DNA of 32,819 nt. Source: CAVEFW01 sp963643505 (GTDB lineage Bacteria > Actinomycetota > Coriobacteriia > Coriobacteriales > Eggerthellaceae). Below, one piece after another: positions 8,712 to 15,866 of the stretch. Each line of letters begins with the position of its first letter. The stretch's first letter is position 1. The DNA is taken from contig CAVIKF010000016.1 of the NCBI GenBank assembly GCA_963643505.1, forward strand, positions 1-32,819, written 5' to 3'. The translations under genes were made by a program, and so were the position numbers. The notes below the pieces were generated by a model that was not told the DNA's origin, did not search any database, and saw only the letters and a program-made list of their open reading frames with translations.

Positions 8712-8912
8712 TGACAAGCACCAGGTGCCTGTCACAAACCGGAAAGACCTGACAAGCACCTGGCAGCTGTCACATGGAAAAACCTGACGGGCACCAGGCA
8801 CCTGTCACACATGGTACGTGGCACAAGGAAAGGGAGGGCGCCCCGAAGGACGCCCTCCCCCAATAGAGTTCGCTTCATGACAGGCATCGATCATGTGACT
8901 GGCACCTGTCAC
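8712..8912. repeat. Cluster of about 23-bp imperfect palindromes (copy set A)
   Basis: Three 23-bp units at 8712-8734, 8750-8772 and 8785-8807 share arms TGACxxGCACC and a TGTCA end, and an 18-bp relative lies at 8895-8912 (GTGACTGG / CACCTGTCAC). Each can fold as a hairpin. They surround the terminator at 8832-8859, in the 3' region of the DUF4214 gene and upstream of the importer operon. The same family appears at 32473-32668 beside another DUF4214 gene end. They could be REP-like elements, transcript-stabilising hairpins or binding sites; no transposase is present. The 400 nt between 8531 and 8932 otherwise hold only the promoter and terminator. Confidence 0.8.
8832..8859 (-). terminator. 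Strong intrinsic terminator after the DUF4214 gene
   Basis: A perfect 9-bp stem (GGGAGGGCG pairing with CGCCCTCCC) encloses a 10-nt loop; read leftward it is followed by TTTCCTT. It lies about 75 nt past the stop codon of the gene ending at 8933 and closes the large leftward locus. Confidence 0.85.
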
Positions 8913-8932
8913 ACATGTCACAAGAGGATTAC

Positions 8933-9058
8933 CTACCTCATGCCGCTCGTCATGCCGCAGGACTGGCAGATGGCCTCGAACTCGTCGGACTGGCAGAAGC
9001 CCTTCACGACGTCGACGCGGGTGAGGCCCTCGTCGGCCATGCGGGCGACCCAGGCCGC
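8933..9058 (-). repeat. DUF4214 3'-end direct repeat, copy 1
   Basis: These 126 bases match 32694-32819 at 120 positions by eye; the six differences fall in two triplet clusters near the stop codon. Both copies are in the same orientation, 23,761 bp apart, and the match continues past the stop (CACAAGAGGA). The second copy is cut by the window edge, so the full length is unknown. Confidence 0.92.
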
Positions 9059-11542
9059 GACCTCGGCCTCGGAGCCCTCGCGGTCCATCATCGCCTTGTA
9101 GCAGTCGGCGACGAAGGCGGAGTCGGTCTTGTTGAAGTTTGCGTACTCGGCGCTGTCGAAGAAGTTGACGGCGATCTGGTAGCACGGAGTGCCGCCGATC
9201 AGCGCCTCGCACTGGACGTTGAGGCCGTCTACCTCGGCGGCGCGGCCGAGCACGACGGTGTACATGCGCGACGCGAAGGCGGTGACGCCCGGGTTCTTGT
9301 CGCGGGGCTCGAGCAGGTTGGCGCGCAGCCAGTCGGCGGAGCCGGCTCCGATGCCGTAGCCGGCGCAGACGCCTGCGAACTCGGAGGACTCGGCGAAGCC
9401 GGCCGCCAGGGCGCACGCGCTCATGCCGTTGTCGAGGTAGCCCTCCCACATGGCCTTGCCCGCCTCGTCGGCGGAGCGGTTGAGCATGGTCTGGTAGACG
9501 TTCTCGACGATCTCGGCGTTGCTCATGCCCGCAGCCATGGCCTTGAACTCGGCGGAGTTGTAGAAGTTGTAGGTGACCTGGGCGGCACCGGAGGCTTTCA
9601 TGCCCTCGACCTGGACGGCCTTGCCGGCATCGTCGGCTATGCGGCCGAGGACGTTCTTGTAGAGACGGTCGACGAAGCCCTCGACGCCTTCGGCATCAGG
9701 GACCCGGTCAAGCTCCGCTTTAGTCCATGTAGTAGACGGAGCGAAACCGTTGAAGCTGTACGGATTGCCGCTCAACTCCGTGGTGCCGTCAAGAGCAGTG
9801 TTGCTGAGAACACGAGAGATGGTCGCATCCGTTCCAGAATTGCTCTTATAGTAGTTGTAGCCCTCGGTGAACTTCTTGTACACGCTGTCGCGATCATAGC
9901 TGAAGCCAAGGTTGGAAAGCTCAGTGCCGGCAGGCAAAGCCGCGGTGGCATAGATCCAAGACATGGCTGAGGGCAGGCTCTCGTCGGTCAGATGGTAGAT
10001 CTCGTCGCACCAGAACGTGGAGAGCTGCATGTTGGGGAACAGCTCGGGATAGATGACGTCCATACCATATGCGCCATAGATCAACTTCTCCATCGTGAAG
10101 TTGGAGCCATTGGTGATGCAGGGAGAGCTGCAAGCATAGGTGATATCGGCCGCCATTTCCTTTGCTGTCTCAGACGTTGCATGCTTCTCGATCCACTCCT
10201 GCCACTGAGTAGCAGTCAGGCTGTTTTGCGGGCTGTAGACAACGTCGCAACCTGCAAGGTCGTCTGCGGTCGCATAGTACAGCGTATAGGTGGTGGTGGA
10301 GTTTTCAGTGCTTGCGACAGCGCCGCCACCCTGCTTCTGTGCGTAGACGTCGTTGGTTTGCAGCTGGTCAACGACCAACGGGGTCCAGCTTGCACGGCCG
10401 TCCATAGGACCAGAGCCGATGTTCTCGGTGTAATCGTACACAGCAACGATGACCTGGTCCTCATTGGTGTAGGTCGTGGTCGTACCGGTGCGACGATCGG
10501 TGGAAGAGTAGTTGTACGGATACGCAACGTAGGCGACCTTCTTCTTGAGGTCGGGATTTGCGCTGATCTGGGACAACGTATAGTACACAGAGCCCTTGGA
10601 AAGCTCCTCGATGTTCAAAGCGCACTCAGTGGGAGTCTCGGAGTAACGGTTGGAACGGGGAAGCATGTTCGCGTTCTTCCACGTCACAGCCTCGTCACCA
10701 ACGCCCGGGTTGTCAGCAGTGGCGGCGATGACCTTCTCGGCGGCCTCAGCCAACGTGTATGCAGAACCAACGAAAGAGTACGGACTGTTGTTGTTGGGCT
10801 GAATCAGCTCGGGGCTGTACGTCGCGTCACCGTATTGGGCGAACGTAGAATCATAGGTCCCATCCTCTTTGGCTTCGGGTGCATAAACCTTGTCGGTGCC
10901 CTTCGTCGCAGCCGCGGAATACTGACCATTATTGATCTGGGAAATGTAGGTCGCGGCGGCGGAGGCGTTCAGGTTGTTGTTAAGCCAAACGACATCCGGG
11001 CGATACTTGAAGCCGCACCACACGCCAGAGTTGGAATCCCAGTCTGAACCACCGTTGGTCGTGGTTGAAACGGATTCCCAATCGCTGTACTGGGAAGAAT
11101 CCAGACCAGCGTTGGCTGCATACAGGTTGTAGAACGTGTTCCAGTTGTATGCGTTGGCACTCTCGTTGGCGGAAGTGGCCCAAACGCCAACGGTGCTGTT
11201 CTTCACAGCAGCGTCATACGTACGGACAGTCGGATTGCCGTTACCGCCGTTACCGAAGTACGCAGAGTTAGAGATTCCAAGGTAGTCCGGGCCGGAGGTG
11301 GACCAAGCCTCAGCCCACGTGGTCAACACCTTGTATTGCGTCGCGCCCTCAGTGTTCGCAGCGACAAGGTTACCGTCAGCGTCCTTCCAAACAGTATTGG
11401 TAAGCGGCGTGGTCGGAACGGTCCAATTAGCACCGTCTCCTCCAACCGTAGTGGTACCGGATGCAAATGCCGTTCCCACCCCGGTAGCAGTAAGAGCTGC
11501 AGTTAGGCCAACAGCTGTGATGGCCTTCCTCCATTTTCTCAT
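8933..11542 (-). CDS. Secreted protein with C-terminal DUF4214 modules
   Basis: 869 residues from ATG 11542, chosen because AAAGGAG stands just upstream and the frame then opens with a signal peptide (MRKWRKAITAVG, cleavage near AFA at 27). Residues of about 30-610 are an Asn/Thr/Tyr-rich extracellular region of unknown family. Its later part (CDVVYSPQNS, YGAYGMDVIYPELFPNMQLS, FWCDEIYHL) faintly resembles the second lobe of FecB-type binding proteins; that is a weak inference. Residues of about 617-869 are DUF4214 modules, with RLYKNVLGR and RMYTVVLGR helices and FYNSAEF / FFDSAEY repeats, ending FCQSDEFEAICQ then GMTSGMR. The DUF4214 part is much richer in G+C than the N-terminal part (hand count 45 of 60 in 9001-9060 against 30 of 60 in 10501-10560). 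Last gene of the large locus, probably with its own promoter. Confidence 0.9.
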   Translation of the reverse strand: MRKWRKAITAVGLTAALTATGVGTAFASGTTTVGGDGANWTVPTTPLTNTVWKDADGNLVAANTEGATQYKVLTTWAEAWSTSGPDYLGISNSAYFGNGGNGNPTVRTYDAAVKNSTVGVWATSANESANAYNWNTFYNLYAANAGLDSSQYSDWESVSTTTNGGSDWDSNSGVWCGFKYRPDVVWLNNNLNASAAATYISQINNGQYSAAATKGTDKVYAPEAKEDGTYDSTFAQYGDATYSPELIQPNNNSPYSFVGSAYTLAEAAEKVIAATADNPGVGDEAVTWKNANMLPRSNRYSETPTECALNIEELSKGSVYYTLSQISANPDLKKKVAYVAYPYNYSSTDRRTGTTTTYTNEDQVIVAVYDYTENIGSGPMDGRASWTPLVVDQLQTNDVYAQKQGGGAVASTENSTTTYTLYYATADDLAGCDVVYSPQNSLTATQWQEWIEKHATSETAKEMAADITYACSSPCITNGSNFTMEKLIYGAYGMDVIYPELFPNMQLSTFWCDEIYHLTDESLPSAMSWIYATAALPAGTELSNLGFSYDRDSVYKKFTEGYNYYKSNSGTDATISRVLSNTALDGTTELSGNPYSFNGFAPSTTWTKAELDRVPDAEGVEGFVDRLYKNVLGRIADDAGKAVQVEGMKASGAAQVTYNFYNSAEFKAMAAGMSNAEIVENVYQTMLNRSADEAGKAMWEGYLDNGMSACALAAGFAESSEFAGVCAGYGIGAGSADWLRANLLEPRDKNPGVTAFASRMYTVVLGRAAEVDGLNVQCEALIGGTPCYQIAVNFFDSAEYANFNKTDSAFVADCYKAMMDREGSEAEVAAWVARMADEGLTRVDVVKGFCQSDEFEAICQSCGMTSGMR

Positions 11543-11660
11543 GCACGATCTCCTTTCACGAGTCGCATCAACGACCATCCTGGCTATCGGGAACCCCACT
11601 CATTACCTTTGGAGTTAGCAATGGTCAGGTATAGTCCATTACCCGCAGTATTCTAGCACC

Positions 11661-11706
11661 GCAATATTCTCATTCGCATATGTTTTTTCTCAAACATAAT
11701 GAGAAA
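11661..11706 (-). promoter_or_regulatory. Possible operator with 7-7-7 inverted repeat
   Basis: In the 256-nt gap upstream of the DUF4214 gene, TTTCTCA and TGAGAAA flank a 7-nt spacer (11686-11706), giving a perfect 7-bp inverted repeat. A nearby AATGAGAAT (minus strand, about 11667-11675) resembles half of a Fur box. Read in the direction of transcription the inverted repeat is followed by A, not T, so it is not a good terminator. A metal-responsive operator would fit the importer context but this is a guess. Confidence 0.35.
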
Positions 11707-11798
11707 TCAACCGAGAGGCCCTTTCGTTCCACTGTCTCAAACTTCCCCCCCACCTGCAAAAACGTAAATTGGGTCTCACGATTTGGGAAGCGAGACAA

Positions 11799-13154
11799 TC
11801 AGCCAAGAACAAACGCCTTGAAGAAGTACTTGACGTTGCCGAGCTGCTTTCGGCATGCCTTCCAAAAAGCGTTGTAGTACGCCTCGATGGCCAACACGTC
11901 CCCCTCTTCGACCGGCTTTTTACCGTAAGCGGTCTCGGAGTAACATATCGCAAGCGACTTCAGAGAAACTCCGGACTCAGCATCGAAACGATATACCGCA
12001 TTCTCGCTGGAGGTTCCAAATTCCAACATCGTCTGGCCGGCCGGAACCGATATTCCAATCCGCCTGAGCTTCTCAAGCAAGAAGAGAAACACGGCCTTGA
12101 ATTCCTCGTTGGGACCCAATGCGGCAAACTTCTCGAGCCGCTTTTTGCGGTTAGCGCGCCGCATAAGGAAGTAGCCCACGACAAGGGCGACGGCGAGCAG
12201 GGACAAGATCAAGATCAACCACGCAGCAGGGTTGCCTTGCGTGTTAAACGCATCCACGATGGAATCCAGGTTCAGACCCATGAAGGCGTTGTTTTGCTCG
12301 CCGTCGTTGGGGTCTTGCTCAGTATCGCCGGTCGCGGGCCAACGGGTGCCGGTTTGCGACTCGATGATGTCGTCGGTCGTTCGGGAATCATCGTTGGTCT
12401 GGTCACTGGTCATGTCTGTCAAAGGCCGCTGGTAATCCATAGAGGTGCCGTGGACCTGCAACGTCTCAAGGGCACGGTACTCCGTGATGAGTTTGATCTG
12501 TGCCGCTTGGGGATTGAGCGGGGCGATGACGCCAAACCAAAGGCCCGCGCCCAACAAGACCGCGACAAAGGTGGAAGCAAAGGCAACGCCTATACCTGGC
12601 AAGAACGTGACCTTGCTCAAGCTCGTCGCACCAAGCATCGCCCTTTGGTAGTTCTTATAAACCAACAGGGCTAAAGTGGCAAAAACGAACAAAAAGACAC
12701 ACAACACTTCCTGGCGTTGGTAGAACAGCTCGATGAAGCCTGAAAGGAACGCACCGACGATGAAAAACAACGCGGCACCCACAAGGTTTCGCGTGACGAG
12801 GAAGCTCACGGTCGCCGTCAGCGTGATCACCATGGCAAAGATGAGGTAGTTTTCCTGGTTGTCGACAAAGATCTGCCCGCCCGGCGTCATAGCGATACTG
12901 GCCAGCCAAACGACGATGAGAACGGCGGCATACGCGATGCCACCGATAAGCATGCGCCTTTTGTCTGCCGCCACCACATAAAGGACAGCCAGGCAAACGA
13001 TCACCCCTACCGCAGGGATGGGACCATATTGCAACCCCTCGTCGACATAGAACCCGTCAAGCAGGCTGTAGGTCAGCGCGCACGCCGCGACGGCCACAAG
13101 CAGGAAATCCCACAGAGCGTATTTCATATAAGAGCTGTTATAAGAGCTGTTCAT
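11799..13154 (-). CDS. TgpA-like membrane protein with DUF4129, no transglutaminase
   Basis: 451 residues. Six to seven TM helices fill residues of about 10-220, an extracellular loop of about 80 residues follows (LETLQVHGTSMDYQRP to the Asn/Asp-rich NTQGN region), then one TM helix (WLILILSLLAVALVVGYFLM) and a cytoplasmic DUF4129-type domain. Its landmarks are FLFLLEKLRRIGISVPAGQT, SLAICYSETAYGKKPV and AYYNAFWKACRKQLG. This is the architecture of TgpA-type proteins of MoxR/DUF58 clusters, but the catalytic transglutaminase core usually inserted in that loop is absent. ATG 13154 has GGAGG 8 nt upstream and lies 3 nt after the DUF58 stop. Presumably a membrane scaffold or partner of the DUF58 and MoxR proteins. 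The gap below it (11543-11798) holds the candidate operator. Confidence 0.83.
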   Translation of the reverse strand: MNSSYNSSYMKYALWDFLLVAVAACALTYSLLDGFYVDEGLQYGPIPAVGVIVCLAVLYVVAADKRRMLIGGIAYAAVLIVVWLASIAMTPGGQIFVDNQENYLIFAMVITLTATVSFLVTRNLVGAALFFIVGAFLSGFIELFYQRQEVLCVFLFVFATLALLVYKNYQRAMLGATSLSKVTFLPGIGVAFASTFVAVLLGAGLWFGVIAPLNPQAAQIKLITEYRALETLQVHGTSMDYQRPLTDMTSDQTNDDSRTTDDIIESQTGTRWPATGDTEQDPNDGEQNNAFMGLNLDSIVDAFNTQGNPAAWLILILSLLAVALVVGYFLMRRANRKKRLEKFAALGPNEEFKAVFLFLLEKLRRIGISVPAGQTMLEFGTSSENAVYRFDAESGVSLKSLAICYSETAYGKKPVEEGDVLAIEAYYNAFWKACRKQLGNVKYFFKAFVLG

Positions 13155-13157
13155 CTT

Positions 13158-14438
13158 CTAGGCCTCCGATTCCGTGCCAAGCTGGGCGGCGGAGGAAATC
13201 ACCAAACGAGTGATGCCGGCCTCATCCAAACGTCGCAAGGGCCTCGTAAATTCCTTTACCTGTTGGCTGTCCATAGAGGGCGGTACAGTAAGCAACAACA
13301 CGGGATTGCGCTTGCGTAACTTCAAGGAGATGAGCAACGACACCACCTCTTCGTTGACCTGGCTCGTACAGAAAGCGATGTTGTCCTGCCCGTGCAATTG
13401 GCCACCCTCGCGACGCAAGATCTCTATCGCCTCGCTTCCGTCGCCGGGCTTGATGCGAGGCAGAACGTTCGTGAGTTCGGAGAAATCCTTCGCGTTCAAA
13501 AGGCGCAACTTGGACTGGCTGCCATACTTGTCGCTGAACTCCAACACAGAATCGATACCACGGGAGATTGCGTACTGGTTCACCGACAAGCCGGATTCCA
13601 CGATTCCGTCAAACACGCACATCAAAGACTCCTTGTCATAGTCAGGCGACGATGTGTCCAAGATGATGGCGATGCCGGGGTTGTTGAAAGTCTCGAACAA
13701 TCTCGTGAGGTACTCCCCGCTCGGATTTTGAGCCGACAACTTCCAATGGATGGTCTTGATCGGATCGCCCCATGTGTACTCGCGCACACCCGCGTAGTCC
13801 ATGTCGTCAACGGTCAGCGCCTGTTTGGGTTTTTGGCTCTCAGATGAGACCTCGCTGGACAGCACCACCTTGTCCGTGTCGAAAAGTCGCGGCAAGACAT
13901 CCACCCTGTGACGCTTCTCGTTGACGATCGTGTAGGTGAACAGGCCGAGCAAGTCGTTGATCACGATCTTTTGCACGCCTGCCGCGTACGTTCCGATATG
14001 GTCGAAACGCGCTTGAAAGCGAAACTCGTGGTTCTCGCGGGGCATCAAGGTCATGGGCACCGGAGTCACCGTATCGACATCATCAAACAGATCGGAGATG
14101 TAAATGTGGGCATCAAGCCTCATCAACGGCAAAGGTGAGGCGTTGTTGAACATGAGCACAAAGTCGATATCGCTTCCGCGCTCACAAGTTGGGGCAAGGG
14201 AGTCCTCGCTAAAAGAGAAACCCCTCTTGATGATCTGCAGGTAGGCAAAGGAGACCACCAACATCAACACCAGCGCCAACAAGGGCAGATAGCCGATGAC
14301 GTTGTTCACAAAGATAGGGAGCAATGAGCACACAGCAAGGGCCACCACGACCAAAACCACGCGGGCCACGACGTTTCTCCAAGCTCCACGCGTGGTGTCG
14401 GAGGTTGGGGCCTCCTTCTTTTTCTTGAAACGAACCAT
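13158..14438 (-). CDS. DUF58 family protein
   Basis: 426 residues. A basic N-terminus (MVRFKKKKEAPTSD) leads to two TM helices at about 22-68, then an extended cytoplasmic region. The DUF58 signature is clear: GVREYTWGDPIKTIHWKLSAQ followed by a strand and DTSSPDYD, the vWA-like metal-site region of this family. DUF58 proteins occur next to MoxR AAA+ ATPases and are thought to be their partners. Here the MoxR genes are in the same locus but upstream of the transporter genes rather than adjacent. It lies 3 nt after the second permease stop and 3 nt before the DUF4129 gene, so it is transcribed with both. Function in transport or surface assembly is not established. Confidence 0.88.
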   Translation of the reverse strand: MVRFKKKKEAPTSDTTRGAWRNVVARVVLVVVALAVCSLLPIFVNNVIGYLPLLALVLMLVVSFAYLQIIKRGFSFSEDSLAPTCERGSDIDFVLMFNNASPLPLMRLDAHIYISDLFDDVDTVTPVPMTLMPRENHEFRFQARFDHIGTYAAGVQKIVINDLLGLFTYTIVNEKRHRVDVLPRLFDTDKVVLSSEVSSESQKPKQALTVDDMDYAGVREYTWGDPIKTIHWKLSAQNPSGEYLTRLFETFNNPGIAIILDTSSPDYDKESLMCVFDGIVESGLSVNQYAISRGIDSVLEFSDKYGSQSKLRLLNAKDFSELTNVLPRIKPGDGSEAIEILRREGGQLHGQDNIAFCTSQVNEEVVSLLISLKLRKRNPVLLLTVPPSMDSQQVKEFTRPLRRLDEAGITRLVISSAAQLGTESEA

Positions 14439-14441
14439 TGG

Positions 14442-15866
14442 TTATTCCCAACTCCTTTGGCGAATCGCCAAGATCCAAACAAACAGGGGGATGGCGACAA
14501 CGGAGACAACCGTGGACATGCCGATAGACATTCCGTCGTAGGTGATAAACGTACCGATAACCCCGCACGCGAGAAGAATAAGCGCGCCGGTCAAGATATT
14601 GCCCAAAAGCTGCTTTCGGAACTCGCTGCCAAACACCGCACGCACGATGAAGGGGACGATCAGGGAAGCCATGGCCACCTGCCCGGCATTAAGTTGGGCG
14701 ACCAAGATCATGATCGAACCGCATCCCAAGGAGATGAGGCGCAACTTGTTGGGATTGACGCCTAAAAGATGGGCCTCGGCATCATCGAAGGAGATCAGGT
14801 TCAGCTTGAAGCGGAACAAGACCACCGGGATCAACGCGACAAGACCGCCGCCGATCAGGGTTGCATACGACCACACACCCGTGGAGGCGGTCGCGTTTTG
14901 GAGGTAGTAGTAGGCCTGCCACGTCGAATCGTCCATAAGCACCGCTTGCGCATATTGGATGAGGATGCCCAACAACTGGCTGATGATGGTGCCCATGAGG
15001 ATCATGTTCACCACGTTGAAGCGGCCACGGCCGCTGATCCACTTGCCGCCCGCCATGACCAACAAAAGCACAGCGATGCCACCGACGATGGAGTAGAGGT
15101 AGTACCGATCGACATACTGGGCCGCCGTATAGCCATACTGCAAGACCAAGATGAGCAATGCGAAGTTGATGCCGTTTGAAACGCCAAGCATGCTCGGGGC
15201 GGCGATGGGGTTGCGGAACGTGTTTTGGTACAACATGCCAGACAGGGCAAGCAACGCGCCACAGGCACAGTACTTGAACACCAACCACACTTGGAGCATG
15301 CAATCCGCATAGCACGGCAAGCTTGCTACCACGTCGCGATACGCCGAGACGTAGTCAGCGTTGTGGAAGATGCTTGTGAAGGTAAGGCTGAACCACGCAC
15401 CGATGCTTTGCAGGACTTGCAAGGGCGAATAGAACGTCCCCACATGGGTCGAGCTGAAGCAAAGCGAGAAGATGACGAGCGCGGCCAAGGCGCCACCGAA
15501 TATGCCGTACTTCACGCGCATCTTGTGACGGTCTTCCATCATCAGATGTTCTGCGCGGGCGATGCTGACCGAACCGCTTTCCGCCTCATCCGTCAAGGCA
15601 AAAGCGTCTTCGCTTTGCATCTTATTGAACGCACGGGACATGGTGCCCTTCTTGGCAACATCCGCAGGAGACGAGGATTGAGGCTTGGCGCCCAAAACGT
15701 CCGCCACCTGGGCCTTGGATGCTCCCGGTACCGGGGAAGCTTGCTCTTGGCCGGGAACCATGGTGTCACGCAAGTCGATGCGTACCACCTCGTCGGCACG
15801 CAGGGCACGACCGTCGACGAAAACGTACTCGTCGTTTCCTCGCTTCTTTCTAAAGCCACTGGCCAC
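14442..15866 (-). CDS. FecCD-type permease with long N-terminal extension
   Basis: About 474 residues from GTG 15866 (GGGGGT upstream); a GTG at 15884 in the same frame is the longer alternative. Residues 1-110 are hydrophilic and cytoplasmic, unlike ordinary BtuC/FecC proteins of about 330-350 residues, and contain TMVPG at 35-39. The rest is a full FecCD domain: LALSGMLYQNTFRNPIAAPSMLG, LLGVNPNKLRLISLGCGS (coupling region), AGQVAMASLIVPFIVRAVFG, and a C-terminus ending RQRSWE. The reading frame overlaps the end of the other permease by 17 nt. The pair should form a heterodimeric channel, as FecC/FecD do. The NPIAAPS motif is the typical permease loop near the translocation path. Confidence 0.9.
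   Translation of the reverse strand: MASGFRKKRGNDEYVFVDGRALRADEVVRIDLRDTMVPGQEQASPVPGASKAQVADVLGAKPQSSSPADVAKKGTMSRAFNKMQSEDAFALTDEAESGSVSIARAEHLMMEDRHKMRVKYGIFGGALAALVIFSLCFSSTHVGTFYSPLQVLQSIGAWFSLTFTSIFHNADYVSAYRDVVASLPCYADCMLQVWLVFKYCACGALLALSGMLYQNTFRNPIAAPSMLGVSNGINFALLILVLQYGYTAAQYVDRYYLYSIVGGIAVLLLVMAGGKWISGRGRFNVVNMILMGTIISQLLGILIQYAQAVLMDDSTWQAYYYLQNATASTGVWSYATLIGGGLVALIPVVLFRFKLNLISFDDAEAHLLGVNPNKLRLISLGCGSIMILVAQLNAGQVAMASLIVPFIVRAVFGSEFRKQLLGNILTGALILLACGVIGTFITYDGMSIGMSTVVSVVAIPLFVWILAIRQRSWE

Noticed and set aside
8712..8807. CRISPR array
   Set aside because: Three units with short, unequal spacing of 12-15 nt and internal palindromy; no uniform spacers and no cas genes.
8531..8932. 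Cobalamin or other riboswitch upstream of the first importer operon
   Set aside because: No B12-box-like or other recognised conserved core was visible in the leader between the -10 box and ATG 8530, which is only about 30 nt long.
8915..9970. Plus-strand open frame of 351 codons opposite the DUF4214 modules
   Set aside because: Product of the extreme codon bias of the DUF4214 cassette; no domain and no ribosome site.
11686..11706. Intrinsic terminator after the DUF4129 gene
   Set aside because: The stem is AT-rich, 7 bp, and in the direction of transcription it is followed by A residues; the T-run is on the wrong side.
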